Positions 1-8,255 of a stretch of DNA of 9,811 bases are shown here, piece after piece. Position numbers and translations under genes: made by a program. Origin of the DNA: Bacteroidales bacterium (lineage in GTDB: Bacteria > Bacteroidota > Bacteroidia > Bacteroidales > UBA932); NCBI GenBank assembly GCA_017548805.1, contig JAFYZE010000192.1:1-9811 (forward strand), in the 5' to 3' direction. Each line of letters begins with the position of its first letter. Within the stretch, counting starts at the first letter, position 1. The notes beneath the pieces were generated by a model that saw nothing but the letters and a program-made list of their open reading frames with translations, had not been told where the DNA came from and did no database searches.

Positions 1-211
1 CCGCCATCCGCCAGAAGGCCGGCCACGTGACCTTGTGCAGCCTCTTCAGCAGGGCCAGCGCCCCGGCGAGCACCGGAATGCTCACCATCATCCGGTACCA
101 CACCAACGGCAGTCCTCCGAGCGAAATCATCCGCCCGAGGATGCCCGTCCAACCGGCGAGAAACACCGCCGTGTGGAGGATGAGGAAGGTCCTTGTCTTG
201 GAGTCGTTCAT
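1..211 (-). CDS. EamA/DMT-family transporter, N-terminal part (cut by window edge)
   Basis: The minus strand from ATG at 211 stays open to the window edge and gives 70 residues starting MNDSKTRTFLILHTAVFLAG. A first membrane helix (about residues 9-26) is followed by WTGILGRMISL, then LPLVWYRMM and a second helix around SIPVLAGALALL. The G-x-x-G-I-L-G-R-x-I-S-L and V-W-Y-R-M patterns are typical of the first repeat of EamA (drug/metabolite transporter) inner-membrane permeases, which normally have ten helices and about 290 residues. About three quarters of the protein therefore lies outside the window. The start codon overlaps the stop of the phosphatase gene by 4 bases (ATGA on the minus strand), so translation is probably coupled. 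The substrate cannot be inferred. The family call is fairly secure; the exact family member is not. Confidence 0.75.
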   Translation of the reverse strand, partial: MNDSKTRTFLILHTAVFLAGWTGILGRMISLGGLPLVWYRMMVSIPVLAGALALLKRLHKVTWPAFWRMA

Positions 212-654
212 GAGCGCCCTTCAAGCATCGCCTCGCAGCCTTCTACGATGTCGCGGTAGGTCTTCTCGAAATCGCTGGTGTACCAAGGGTCAGCGACGTC
301 GCGCGTGACGCCGGTGAAGGACATCATCAGACATATCTTTCCCTCCGGGTCTTCCGGGATGATGCGGCGGATCCAGCGGAGGTTGTAAGCGTCCATGCAG
401 ACGATCCGGTCGAAGCGGCCGTAATCGGCCCGTGTAACTTGCCGCGCGCGCTTGCCGCCGTCGAACGGTACGCCGTGTTGCGACAGGCACCGCCTGGCCG
501 GGGGATAGATGGGATTGCCGATCTCTTCCGTCGACACGGCCGCGGACTCGACGTAGTAGCCGTCGAGTCCTTTCTCGCGCACCATCGCCTTCAGGATGAA
601 TTCCGCCATCGGGCTCCGGCAGATGTTGCCGTGGCAGACGAAGAGGATCCGCAC
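208..654 (-). CDS. Low-molecular-weight protein tyrosine phosphatase
   Basis: This 148-residue cytoplasmic enzyme has the usual size for the family. It opens with the phosphate-binding P-loop CHGNICRS, in which Cys7 is the nucleophile and Arg13 binds phosphate (C-x5-R). Asp122 in ADPWY matches the general-acid D-P loop near the C-terminus. The reaction is hydrolysis of phosphotyrosine (or small aryl phosphates) through a phosphocysteine intermediate. Translation starts at GTG (654-652), one base after the esterase stop, and the stop overlaps the transporter start, so it sits in the middle of a three-gene operon. Relatives in capsule clusters act on tyrosine kinases of the BY-kinase type, but no kinase or polysaccharide gene is visible here. 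This one may be a general housekeeping phosphatase. The active site looks complete. Confidence 0.93.
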   Translation of the reverse strand: MRILFVCHGNICRSPMAEFILKAMVREKGLDGYYVESAAVSTEEIGNPIYPPARRCLSQHGVPFDGGKRARQVTRADYGRFDRIVCMDAYNLRWIRRIIPEDPEGKICLMMSFTGVTRDVADPWYTSDFEKTYRDIVEGCEAMLEGRS

Positions 655-655
655 G

Positions 656-1573
<918 letters not shown>

Positions 1574-1579
1574 TTATCT

Positions 1580-1610
1580 CAAAGATAGTAAACTTGCTTG
1601 TACCAGCAAA
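1580..1610 (-). promoter_or_regulatory. Promoter of the esterase operon (Bacteroidetes-type)
   Basis: On the minus strand, TTTG (1610-1607) is followed after 19 bases by TATCTTTG (1587-1580). This matches the Bacteroidetes primary sigma pattern TTG-N19-21-TAnnTTTG. Transcription would start near 1574, giving a leader of about 37 bases before the ATG at 1537. It overlaps the divergent promoter on the other strand. Confidence 0.75.
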
Positions 1611-1624
1611 ATTTATTACCTTTG
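1594..1624 (+). promoter_or_regulatory. Promoter of the TIR-PEGA-RyR operon (Bacteroidetes-type)
   Basis: TTG at 1594-1596 is followed after 20 bases by TACCTTTG at 1617-1624, a full match to the Bacteroidetes TTG-N19-21-TAnnTTTG promoter. Transcription would start near 1630, about 20 bases before the ATG at 1649. This also rules out the in-frame TTG at 1598 as the translation start, because it lies inside the promoter. The -33 elements of the two divergent promoters are only 10 bases apart. Confidence 0.75.
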
Positions 1625-1648
1625 GGCCACTGTACTGACCACATATTA

Positions 1649-2599
1649 ATGAACACTGAAGAAACGGTTTCGAAATATACCGCTTTCATAAGCCATTCGA
1701 ACAAAGACCTTAAAGCCCTCCACTCCGTCAGGGAGTATCTGGAGTCCTGCGGATATGCCTGCTTCGCGTCTGAGCGCGACCTCAAGCACAATGCCGGCTG
1801 GCAGGCGCAGCTGGTGGAGGCGATGGACTCGAGCGACATGCTCATCTACATGCATTCCAAGAATGCCAACGAGTCGGCGGAGGTGGGAAGGGAGATCAAC
1901 TACTTTGCCGACAAGTGCCACCGCCCTATCATTATCTACCGCCTGGACGACGTCGCATACAACCGCGACAGGGCATATTACCTGCAAAGCATCAACTACA
2001 TAGACTCGCTCGTCAACCCGGAGGACGGGCTTGAGCAGCTTGCCGCCAATGTCCGGCACACCTTGGAAGGGCAGCAGGCCGAAGGGCTTGCGAACAATCC
2101 CGGCAAGGCGCGGATAATGCTGCGACGGGCCGCGGTCCCGCTGCTGGCCGCAGCACTCCTGCTGTGCGCATTCCTGGGCTTCCACGCCTTTGAAAAGGGG
2201 AAGGTCAACCGCCTGCAGCAGCAGGGAGCGGCCCTCGTGTCCCAGGCGGAAGGATGGCTGGCCAGCGAAGATTCGCTCGAATACGTCCTTCCTGCCATCG
2301 ATGAAGCCGAAGACCTGTATGCCAGGAGCAGCGGCATGGTGACAGCTAAAGCACCGGAAGCGCCGGATTTATCCGGGATCCGCGAAAGTGCCCTCAAAAC
2401 CCTTTCCGACATCCGGGAGCGCAGGATCAATACGGTCAAAGCCTTGTATGAACCGCTGAAATTCGTCTCTAAGGAAAACAGCGCCGCCTCCGTGGGGGTC
2501 ATCTCCTCGAACATCATGATGATCCACCGGCTCGACTCCCTGCTCGGAGTCCCTGCCGACGGGGAGATTGAATTGATTGAAAACAACATAAAACAATAA
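1649..2599 (+). CDS. Membrane-anchored TIR-domain protein (candidate NADase)
   Basis: This 316-residue protein begins with a TIR domain (about 8-140). The first beta-strand is YTAFISHSNKD (10-20), and ASERDLKHNAGW (40-51) forms the loop after the second strand. SKNANESAEVGREINYF (70-86) matches the bacterial S-x-N-S-N-x-S-x-V-x-x-E pattern, in which Glu82 corresponds to the catalytic glutamate of NAD-cleaving TIRs. PIIIYRLDD (93-101) and the following YYLQSINYIDSL also fit bacterial TIR_2-type domains. A basic stretch RIMLRR (155-160) precedes one membrane helix (about 162-181), so the TIR should be cytoplasmic and the C-terminal 135 residues periplasmic. That part is helical, with no family I recognise. 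The ATG at 1649 is chosen because a good promoter ends at 1624. It is the first gene of a three-gene operon. NADase activity is inferred from the conserved Glu. A scaffold role, or signalling without catalysis, is the alternative. Confidence 0.88.
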   Translation: MNTEETVSKYTAFISHSNKDLKALHSVREYLESCGYACFASERDLKHNAGWQAQLVEAMDSSDMLIYMHSKNANESAEVGREINYFADKCHRPIIIYRLDDVAYNRDRAYYLQSINYIDSLVNPEDGLEQLAANVRHTLEGQQAEGLANNPGKARIMLRRAAVPLLAAALLLCAFLGFHAFEKGKVNRLQQQGAALVSQAEGWLASEDSLEYVLPAIDEAEDLYARSSGMVTAKAPEAPDLSGIRESALKTLSDIRERRINTVKALYEPLKFVSKENSAASVGVISSNIMMIHRLDSLLGVPADGEIELIENNIKQ

Positions 2600-2610
2600 C
2601 ACTGACTGAA

Positions 2611-5049
2611 ATGAAAAAAGGATTATTGACTCTGTTCGCCTTTCTGGCTGCCGGCTTGATGGCTTTTGCCCAGACTGCCGGAGAAAAAGAGTCTTTCGAG
2701 ACGATGAAGAATGCGGCGAACCTGTACCTCCTCAACGGAGATTTCGCAGCTGCCAAGGCACAGTATGACGGAATATTCAAGCTGTTCAGGCAATATGAGG
2801 ATTTCACCAAAGAGATTCGTCCCGACTATGAGAAATGCCTGAGGGAGCTTGACAAGATTGCCGCGGCAAAGAAAGAAAGCGAGCGTCTCGTATTCTCACA
2901 ACCGTTCGTCAATTTCTCCTATTCATCCGAGGCGCACAACGTTACGGTCCTCGCCGGCAAGGGAGGTACGGGCAAATGGGAGGTGGAGAGCTGCCCCGAA
3001 TGGTGCAAGCTGACAAAGGCGGACAACAACCTTTCGATCGTCGCCGAAGCCAACCCCGATCCTTCCTTCCGCAACGGCGAGATCCTCATCAAGATGGTCG
3101 TATCGGGCAAAACCGTCACACGCGGACTTCCCGTCCTTCAGATCGCCCGTCCCCTCCAGGAGAGGAGCGTCAGGATCATCACCAATCCTGAAGGATCCCA
3201 GGTCACTATCGGAAGCGATCCCACCCCCCGCATCACCCCTGTCACTCTCGCGCTGGCCGAAGGTGAGATCCCCATCCACATCCTGCGGAACGACTATTTC
3301 GCCCTTGATACTTATATCACCGTCAGCGCCGACGACGACCCGAAGGTGACGAAGGAGTACCATTTCGACCTTACACCCCGTTTCGCCCTGGCGAAGCTGA
3401 CGATCAACGCCGCCACCGGAAACCTTGACAACAAGAACCCCAAGCTCTTCATCGGCGGCAAGCAGATCAATCTCGACGGCTACTACGGCCGCGGCGGCGT
3501 CCGCACATTCAACACGGCCGGATCATTCATAACCCATCTCGAACTGTATCAGGACAACGAGCGCAACTTCGTCATCCCTCTCGAGCCCGCTACATATATG
3601 GTCACCGCGACCGCCGATGATTTCGAGGACTACTCATATTCGTTTACCGTCAGGGAGGGTGAGACAGTCCCCCTCGACGTCATTATGACCCCCAAGCGCG
3701 GCACGGTCCGTTTCTTCAATGGAAGGAATGCCGACGGAGCCGTCATCAAGGACGGATCGACACCTATCGGCACCCTCGCGGACCATCTCGAGGTACAGAT
3801 GACGGCCGACGACCACAAGATCTCCTTCGAGAAGAAGGATTTCATGTCTGATGTCCCCACATACTCCATCCATGTGGAGCCTGGCAAGACCCTCGATTTC
3901 GAGGTCAATATGAACCCCCTCTCCTACCTGACCATCAACTCTGTCCCGGCTGGAGTGGAAGTTATCATCAACGGGGTTGCCGAAGGCATCCGCACCCCTG
4001 TATACAACAAAGCCATTCCGCTTGGAGAGAACACCATCACACTGAGCCAGAAGAGCTATTACCCCGTGACATTCGTAAGGCAGTCAGGAGTCATCGGCGC
4101 TGTTGACACCCTGAACGTGACGATGAAGCCCAGCTTCCCTCTACACATTCTCTCGGATGCTTTCAGGAGCACAACAAACGCCGTTACCGGCTTCAACGTG
4201 TATCTCACTTCCCTTGATGGAGGGGAGCCCCGCGTAAAGGAATACGACCACTACACCGATGCAATAGTCGACCTTCCTTACGGAAAATACAAATATGAGT
4301 TCCGCCGCTTCAGCACGGGTCCTGAACCCGGCTTCTCCGGAGGAGTGAGGCTGCGCGGACAGAGAAGGCACAAGGACCTTGCATACAAGGGTATTTTCAC
4401 TTTCAATGAGAAACACAACACGCTGCACCGCATGTCCTACTCCGAAGGAGGAAACCTTGGAGTCCTCACGGGCGAACTGGGATTGTCCGACATGTTTATC
4501 AACGCCGGTGAGGCGAATTCCTACAAGGAGATGGGAAGCGTTTCTTTCCTGAAATTCCCTATACTGCCCGGCTGGTCCACTTCATTGGCACGCGCCACTG
4601 CTTTCGAGTCAACGCTTCAAGAGTCTGCATTGAACGGCGCCCCCCGGTACCTGTTCAGCGGCTCGTTCGCGTTCATGAACGGTGAGTTCCGTGTCGGAGG
4701 AGGAATCCATCAGTACCTTGACGTAGACATCCTCGCTTCCTATGCTTATACCCCCCAGATCCACTCTTTGGGCTGGGGCGTCCTGGAAGGCATGAACTTC
4801 TCGTATGTAGACATGACCGACATCTTCTTCGGACTCGAATTCCATTCAAGGCTTCCAGTCCTGAACGCCAGTTTCAAGGTCGGTTACCGTATGATGAAGG
4901 GCAACGCCAACATATTCGGAACTGAAAACAAGAAGAACGTATTCACGAGCTATCCCTTCGACAACAGCGGCATGATGGCTTCCATCGGCCTGACGCTCGG
5001 AGGAAAGGACAGCAAGGGTGCCAACATCCTGAGGGTTTTCTACCAGTAA
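2611..5049 (+). CDS. Exported BACON/PEGA-repeat protein with probable outer-membrane beta-barrel
   Basis: The 812-residue protein starts with a signal peptide (MKKGLLTLFAFLAAGLMAFA, cut before Gln21). A short helical, TPR-like segment (about 25-90) follows. A BACON-like beta domain spans about 95-180 (GKWEVESCPEWCKL at 121-134, then LSIVAEANPDPSFRNGEI, the usual W-x-V...W-x...N...R-x-G-x-I layout). Several PEGA-like repeats follow, clearest at 186-256 (IITNPEGSQVTIG) and about 436-506 (INSVPAGVEVIING), with weaker copies between them. From about 615 to the end, alternating hydrophobic strands, Gly/aromatic-rich turns and a C-terminus LRVFYQ suggest a small beta-barrel in the outer membrane. 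PEGA and BACON domains generally bind peptidoglycan, glycans or proteins at the surface; no catalytic motif is visible. It starts 11 bases after the TIR gene and ends 3 bases before the RyR gene, so co-transcription is very likely. A sensor or anchor role is inference. Confidence 0.8.
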   Translation: MKKGLLTLFAFLAAGLMAFAQTAGEKESFETMKNAANLYLLNGDFAAAKAQYDGIFKLFRQYEDFTKEIRPDYEKCLRELDKIAAAKKESERLVFSQPFVNFSYSSEAHNVTVLAGKGGTGKWEVESCPEWCKLTKADNNLSIVAEANPDPSFRNGEILIKMVVSGKTVTRGLPVLQIARPLQERSVRIITNPEGSQVTIGSDPTPRITPVTLALAEGEIPIHILRNDYFALDTYITVSADDDPKVTKEYHFDLTPRFALAKLTINAATGNLDNKNPKLFIGGKQINLDGYYGRGGVRTFNTAGSFITHLELYQDNERNFVIPLEPATYMVTATADDFEDYSYSFTVREGETVPLDVIMTPKRGTVRFFNGRNADGAVIKDGSTPIGTLADHLEVQMTADDHKISFEKKDFMSDVPTYSIHVEPGKTLDFEVNMNPLSYLTINSVPAGVEVIINGVAEGIRTPVYNKAIPLGENTITLSQKSYYPVTFVRQSGVIGAVDTLNVTMKPSFPLHILSDAFRSTTNAVTGFNVYLTSLDGGEPRVKEYDHYTDAIVDLPYGKYKYEFRRFSTGPEPGFSGGVRLRGQRRHKDLAYKGIFTFNEKHNTLHRMSYSEGGNLGVLTGELGLSDMFINAGEANSYKEMGSVSFLKFPILPGWSTSLARATAFESTLQESALNGAPRYLFSGSFAFMNGEFRVGGGIHQYLDVDILASYAYTPQIHSLGWGVLEGMNFSYVDMTDIFFGLEFHSRLPVLNASFKVGYRMMKGNANIFGTENKKNVFTSYPFDNSGMMASIGLTLGGKDSKGANILRVFYQ

Positions 5050-5052
5050 GCC

Positions 5053-7092
5053 ATGCTTTCATTCCTTGAACAGCTGAGCGCCGGAGCTGTATCCTGGCTG
5101 GTCATTGCAGCCGTACTCCTGTACGGCGCATTGACCCTTGTGATGCTCCGGCGGAGACCGGACAGGCTCTGGATCCCCGCCCTGGTCATCCTCACCCTCG
5201 CCTCCATGCTCTACTGGCAGGCCTATGATTTCGCATCTGCCAAGGCCTGGTTCCCGAAGCTGGTGATATCCATATTGTCAGCTGCGGACCTGTTCCTGTT
5301 CAAGATGATCTATACCTTCGGCAATATGACGCCATTCTTCAACCTGCATGACGGAATGGCTGTCGAAGGGGTGGTGAATCCACAGGCCCACTTGATCCTT
5401 CTCCAAGGACTGTATATCTGCGCGATGTGGACGACATCCATCCTGATCGTGCATTTCCTGGCTGGGAGAATTGTCAGCCGGACCTGGCTGCTCAACCATG
5501 CGGGGAAGGCATCCGGCGCAAGGACACATATCTTCCTCGGAACGGGAAGGAAGGCCGTGGCCCTTGCCAAGAGCCTTCCGGCAGGGGATAAGGTCATCTT
5601 CGTGGAGGAACCTTCGGGAGAATCACTCCCTGCCAAGGTGTCCATCCTCGGATTTTTCAGGGGTGTGAAGTCAGGATCGTCCATCATCGAAAAGCTCCGC
5701 ATGGATATGCCGGATGCGGTCGTGCTCAAGGCCAGGAAGACCATCGCGAAATGTACTGAAGGCGCATTCTTCGAGGAACTCGGACTGAAGCGCCTGGCAG
5801 CCTGGGCATCCTCCCCGGACAACTGTTTTTATCTATTGTCGGACAAGGCTGACGAGAACCTCTCGGCATTGCGCTGTATGCTTCCTGTCAAGGCACAGGT
5901 TTACTACCACGCCAAACGGGAAGGCGCCGCATTGAAAATGGACCAGGCGTCGGATTCAAACATACACATCATAGATTCTTCCTTCCTGGCGACCAACGCT
6001 TTGAAAAGCGATGAGAGCCTGTATCCCGTCCGGCTGGTGGAAGTCGGCAGGACTGCAGACGGTGAGCCGGCAGGCTATGTCTGCAGCCCCTTCCGGGCGA
6101 TGGTCTGCGGATTCGGCGAAAGCGGGCAGGGCGCATTATCCTTCCTGTACGAGTTCGGGACCTTCGTCGGCAAGGACGGACAAGCCAGTCCCTTCCACTG
6201 CGAAGTAGTGGACGCTGACATGGACAGGCTGGCCGCCGGATACAAGGCGGCCCGCCCGGCGCTGGACGTCTCGGAGCGCGTCAGGTTCATCCAGGCCGAC
6301 ACTCAGTCCGAAGCATTCCGGGTATTGCTCAGGGAGCGGATAGAGACTCTCAATTATGCTTTCATATCCCTCGGTGACGACAGCAGGAGCATCAACCTGG
6401 CCATCGAAATGCTCGAAAGCGCCTTCAAACACCGCAAAGGCCTTGACAACCTGCTAATAGTCGTCAAGATGAACCGGCCGGATGAGTACAAGGACATGAT
6501 CCGCTTCTTCAACGACAGTTATGGCGGTCGCGAACTCATCCGTACCATAGGAGAGACCGACAAGACATGGACTTGGGACAATGTCTCGAAAGAAGGGCAT
6601 ATGCGTTATGCCAGGCGGTTCCAGGCATCTTATACCGCCAGCGTGGGCGACGGCGTTTCCTGGGATGACCGGGAAGAGCTGATACGCCGCAAGCCCGGCT
6701 CGGAACTTGCCCACCGTATGGAGCTCCGCCGCAAGACAGAGCAGGACTACGCGAATTATTTCCACGTAAAGGTCAAGGCTGCGCTTTGTCCCGCCCGCTT
6801 GTGGAAGACCCCGGAAACCGCATACGATATTCCGATACGATACGAAGGCAGGCATTATAGCGGTCAGGATGACAGCGCCGCCAAAGTCCTGGAATACCTT
6901 GCCATACTCGAGCATCTGCGCTGGACCGCGTCGCACGAGATGGCCGGATACTGCTGCGGCGAAGAAAAACGCGAGGACCTGATGATCCATCCGGACATGC
7001 GTCCTTATGAATCACTCGACGAAGTGACGAAACATTACGACTGGATAGTCGTGCGGACCACACTCAATATCATGGCGGCCCTGCAAGAATAA
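5053..7092 (+). CDS. Inner-membrane protein with two Rossmann (TrkA-N/RCK-like) domains and a C-terminal RyR domain
   Basis: The 679-residue protein has about four membrane helices at the N-terminus (roughly 12-31, 39-57, 67-88, 112-137). A first Rossmann-like unit begins at THIFLGTGRKAVALA (158-172). A second begins at RAMVCGFGESGQGAL (348-362, GxGxxG at 353-358), with acidic residues at the end of the next strand (VVDADMD, 385-391) as in nucleotide-binding TrkA-N/RCK domains, and reaches about 475. The C-terminus (about 608-672) matches the RyR (ryanodine-receptor repeat) domain: YLAILEHLRW, GYCCG, IHPDMRPYESL and KHYDW in the usual order. No potassium-channel filter (TxGYG) is present between the helices. 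It begins 3 bases after the PEGA gene and is the last gene of the operon. RCK-like domains bind nucleotides or ions and gate transport. RyR domains recur in bacterial nucleotide-signalling contexts, so a receptor/effector for the TIR product is plausible but unproven. Confidence 0.85.
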   Translation: MLSFLEQLSAGAVSWLVIAAVLLYGALTLVMLRRRPDRLWIPALVILTLASMLYWQAYDFASAKAWFPKLVISILSAADLFLFKMIYTFGNMTPFFNLHDGMAVEGVVNPQAHLILLQGLYICAMWTTSILIVHFLAGRIVSRTWLLNHAGKASGARTHIFLGTGRKAVALAKSLPAGDKVIFVEEPSGESLPAKVSILGFFRGVKSGSSIIEKLRMDMPDAVVLKARKTIAKCTEGAFFEELGLKRLAAWASSPDNCFYLLSDKADENLSALRCMLPVKAQVYYHAKREGAALKMDQASDSNIHIIDSSFLATNALKSDESLYPVRLVEVGRTADGEPAGYVCSPFRAMVCGFGESGQGALSFLYEFGTFVGKDGQASPFHCEVVDADMDRLAAGYKAARPALDVSERVRFIQADTQSEAFRVLLRERIETLNYAFISLGDDSRSINLAIEMLESAFKHRKGLDNLLIVVKMNRPDEYKDMIRFFNDSYGGRELIRTIGETDKTWTWDNVSKEGHMRYARRFQASYTASVGDGVSWDDREELIRRKPGSELAHRMELRRKTEQDYANYFHVKVKAALCPARLWKTPETAYDIPIRYEGRHYSGQDDSAAKVLEYLAILEHLRWTASHEMAGYCCGEEKREDLMIHPDMRPYESLDEVTKHYDWIVVRTTLNIMAALQE

Positions 7093-7110
7093 ACAGCATG
7101 CTAAGTGCGA

Positions 7111-7148
7111 AGCAAAAAGCCTCAGTTCCCGGACTGAGGCTTTTTGCT
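7111..7148. terminator. Bidirectional intrinsic terminator between convergent operons
   Basis: A perfect 15-bp stem (7111-7125 with 7134-7148, loop 7126-7133) has A5 on the left arm and T5 on the right, so it can stop transcription from both sides. It lies 18 bases after the RyR gene stop. On the minus strand it starts inside the stop codon of the acyltransferase gene (7147-7149). Confidence 0.92.
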
Positions 7149-8214
7149 ATAGCTTGACGCGGATATATTTCGCAAGCCAGATGCTGACGCTGGCTATCAG
7201 GATGCCGGCCGGCACTATCGCCCAGGCCGGCAGTCTCGGCTGGCCGGCCGCTTCCATCGCGACAACTATGTACGGAATCAGCACCCACTGGATAAGGTAG
7301 ACGGTATTCACATGCCTGGAAGTGAAGTCGATAGCTTTCAGGAAAGCCCCGCTCAGATGAAGGGAAATGCGGTAGCAGACGAACAGATGCAGGCCGACGG
7401 CAAAAAGCGTCCACAACGTTCCCGGGAGATGCTGGATGTAGTATGAATCGCGGGAAAGGGCAAAGACATTCACCGGATCCCATCCCATGTATTTCATCGC
7501 CGCAGTCAGTCCCGCCAGTCCGGCGGCGGACACGACGGCTATGCGGCCGTACATCCTCCTCTTGTCCCTGACGGTCTGCAGGTACTCGCCGAAAACGATT
7601 CCGGCCGCCGGGTACACGAACCAGAGCGACAGGGGGAAACAGACGTTGGAATTGGTGTGGAAGACGAGGCCGACGGCGTACTGCGCCGCGCGGGGCAGGC
7701 CGTCGAAACTATGGAGCAGCACGATCCCGAGTCCTTGAAGGAGCAGGGCGATCGAGAGTATCCCATACCGCCCTACCTTCCATTTTTCCAGCAGGGCGAC
7801 AAACAGGAAGGCCACTCCCGCGAACTGCAGGATGTCGACCAGACCTATCGTATCGACTATCGTCCAATACCCCCAAGAATCCCCGGAAAGACGCGCCAGC
7901 AGGAACGGTATGGTCATCCTGATGACATTGAGCAGGTAAGACGCTCCCAGCAACTTGAGACCCCTTATCGCGAATGCCCTGGGATTGCGGTGCTTGGTGT
8001 AGACCATGCCGACGCCCATCACGAACATGAACACCGGAGCGGCCAGAGGCCCCCCGGTGAACTCTATTATCCCGCGGAAAAAGCTGTCGGGCATGCTCCA
8101 GTAGTTCACGGCGCCCATCTCCTCATACACATGGACTATCACCATGTAGAAGATGGCGAACACCCTCGCCACATCCAGCTCCAGCTGCCTTCCGGTATTG
8201 ATCCTGTCTTTCAC
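7147..8214 (-). CDS. Multi-spanning membrane acyltransferase (DUF1624 / acyltransferase-3 type)
   Basis: The 355-residue protein carries about ten hydrophobic helices. Its first helix is preceded by QLELDVARVFAIFYMVIVHV, the R/E-LDxxRxxAIxxMVxxH signature of inner-membrane acyltransferases of the acyltransferase-3 and heparan-alpha-glucosaminide N-acetyltransferase-like (DUF1624) families; the His in this helix is the usual candidate catalytic residue. FPLSLWFVYPAAGIVFGEYL (a mid-protein helix) also fits the DUF1624 layout. Such enzymes move acyl groups from a cytoplasmic donor to sugars or lipids across the membrane; the acceptor here is unknown. Translation begins with GTG (8214-8212). It follows the lipoprotein gene by 23 bases on the same strand, so they may be co-transcribed. 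Its stop codon is embedded in the bidirectional terminator. Confidence 0.8.
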   Translation of the reverse strand: MKDRINTGRQLELDVARVFAIFYMVIVHVYEEMGAVNYWSMPDSFFRGIIEFTGGPLAAPVFMFVMGVGMVYTKHRNPRAFAIRGLKLLGASYLLNVIRMTIPFLLARLSGDSWGYWTIVDTIGLVDILQFAGVAFLFVALLEKWKVGRYGILSIALLLQGLGIVLLHSFDGLPRAAQYAVGLVFHTNSNVCFPLSLWFVYPAAGIVFGEYLQTVRDKRRMYGRIAVVSAAGLAGLTAAMKYMGWDPVNVFALSRDSYYIQHLPGTLWTLFAVGLHLFVCYRISLHLSGAFLKAIDFTSRHVNTVYLIQWVLIPYIVVAMEAAGQPRLPAWAIVPAGILIASVSIWLAKYIRVKL

Positions 8215-8234
8215 GAGTTTAAATCCGGCTGCAC

Positions 8235-8255
8235 CTGTCAGTTGTCTCCTGACAG
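8235..8255. other. Small hairpin across the lipoprotein stop codon
   Basis: Seven perfect base pairs (8235-8241 with 8249-8255) enclose a 7-base loop and cover the lipoprotein stop codon (8238-8240). There is no T-tract on either side, so it is not an intrinsic terminator. It could tune processing or translation of the downstream acyltransferase message, or mean nothing. Confidence 0.4.

Noticed and set aside
1598..1648. In-frame TTG start giving a TIR protein 17 residues longer
   Set aside because: The TTG and following codons lie within the promoter (1594-1624); the ATG at 1649 directly precedes the TIR fold.
5293..5345. Possible potassium-channel filter in the RyR protein (YTFGN)
   Set aside because: It lacks the TxGYG/TxGFG pattern and a pore helix; the Rossmann domains alone do not make it a channel.
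8235..8255. Terminator between lipoprotein and acyltransferase genes
   Set aside because: The hairpin has no T-tract on either strand and overlaps the stop codon, so the two genes may still be co-transcribed.
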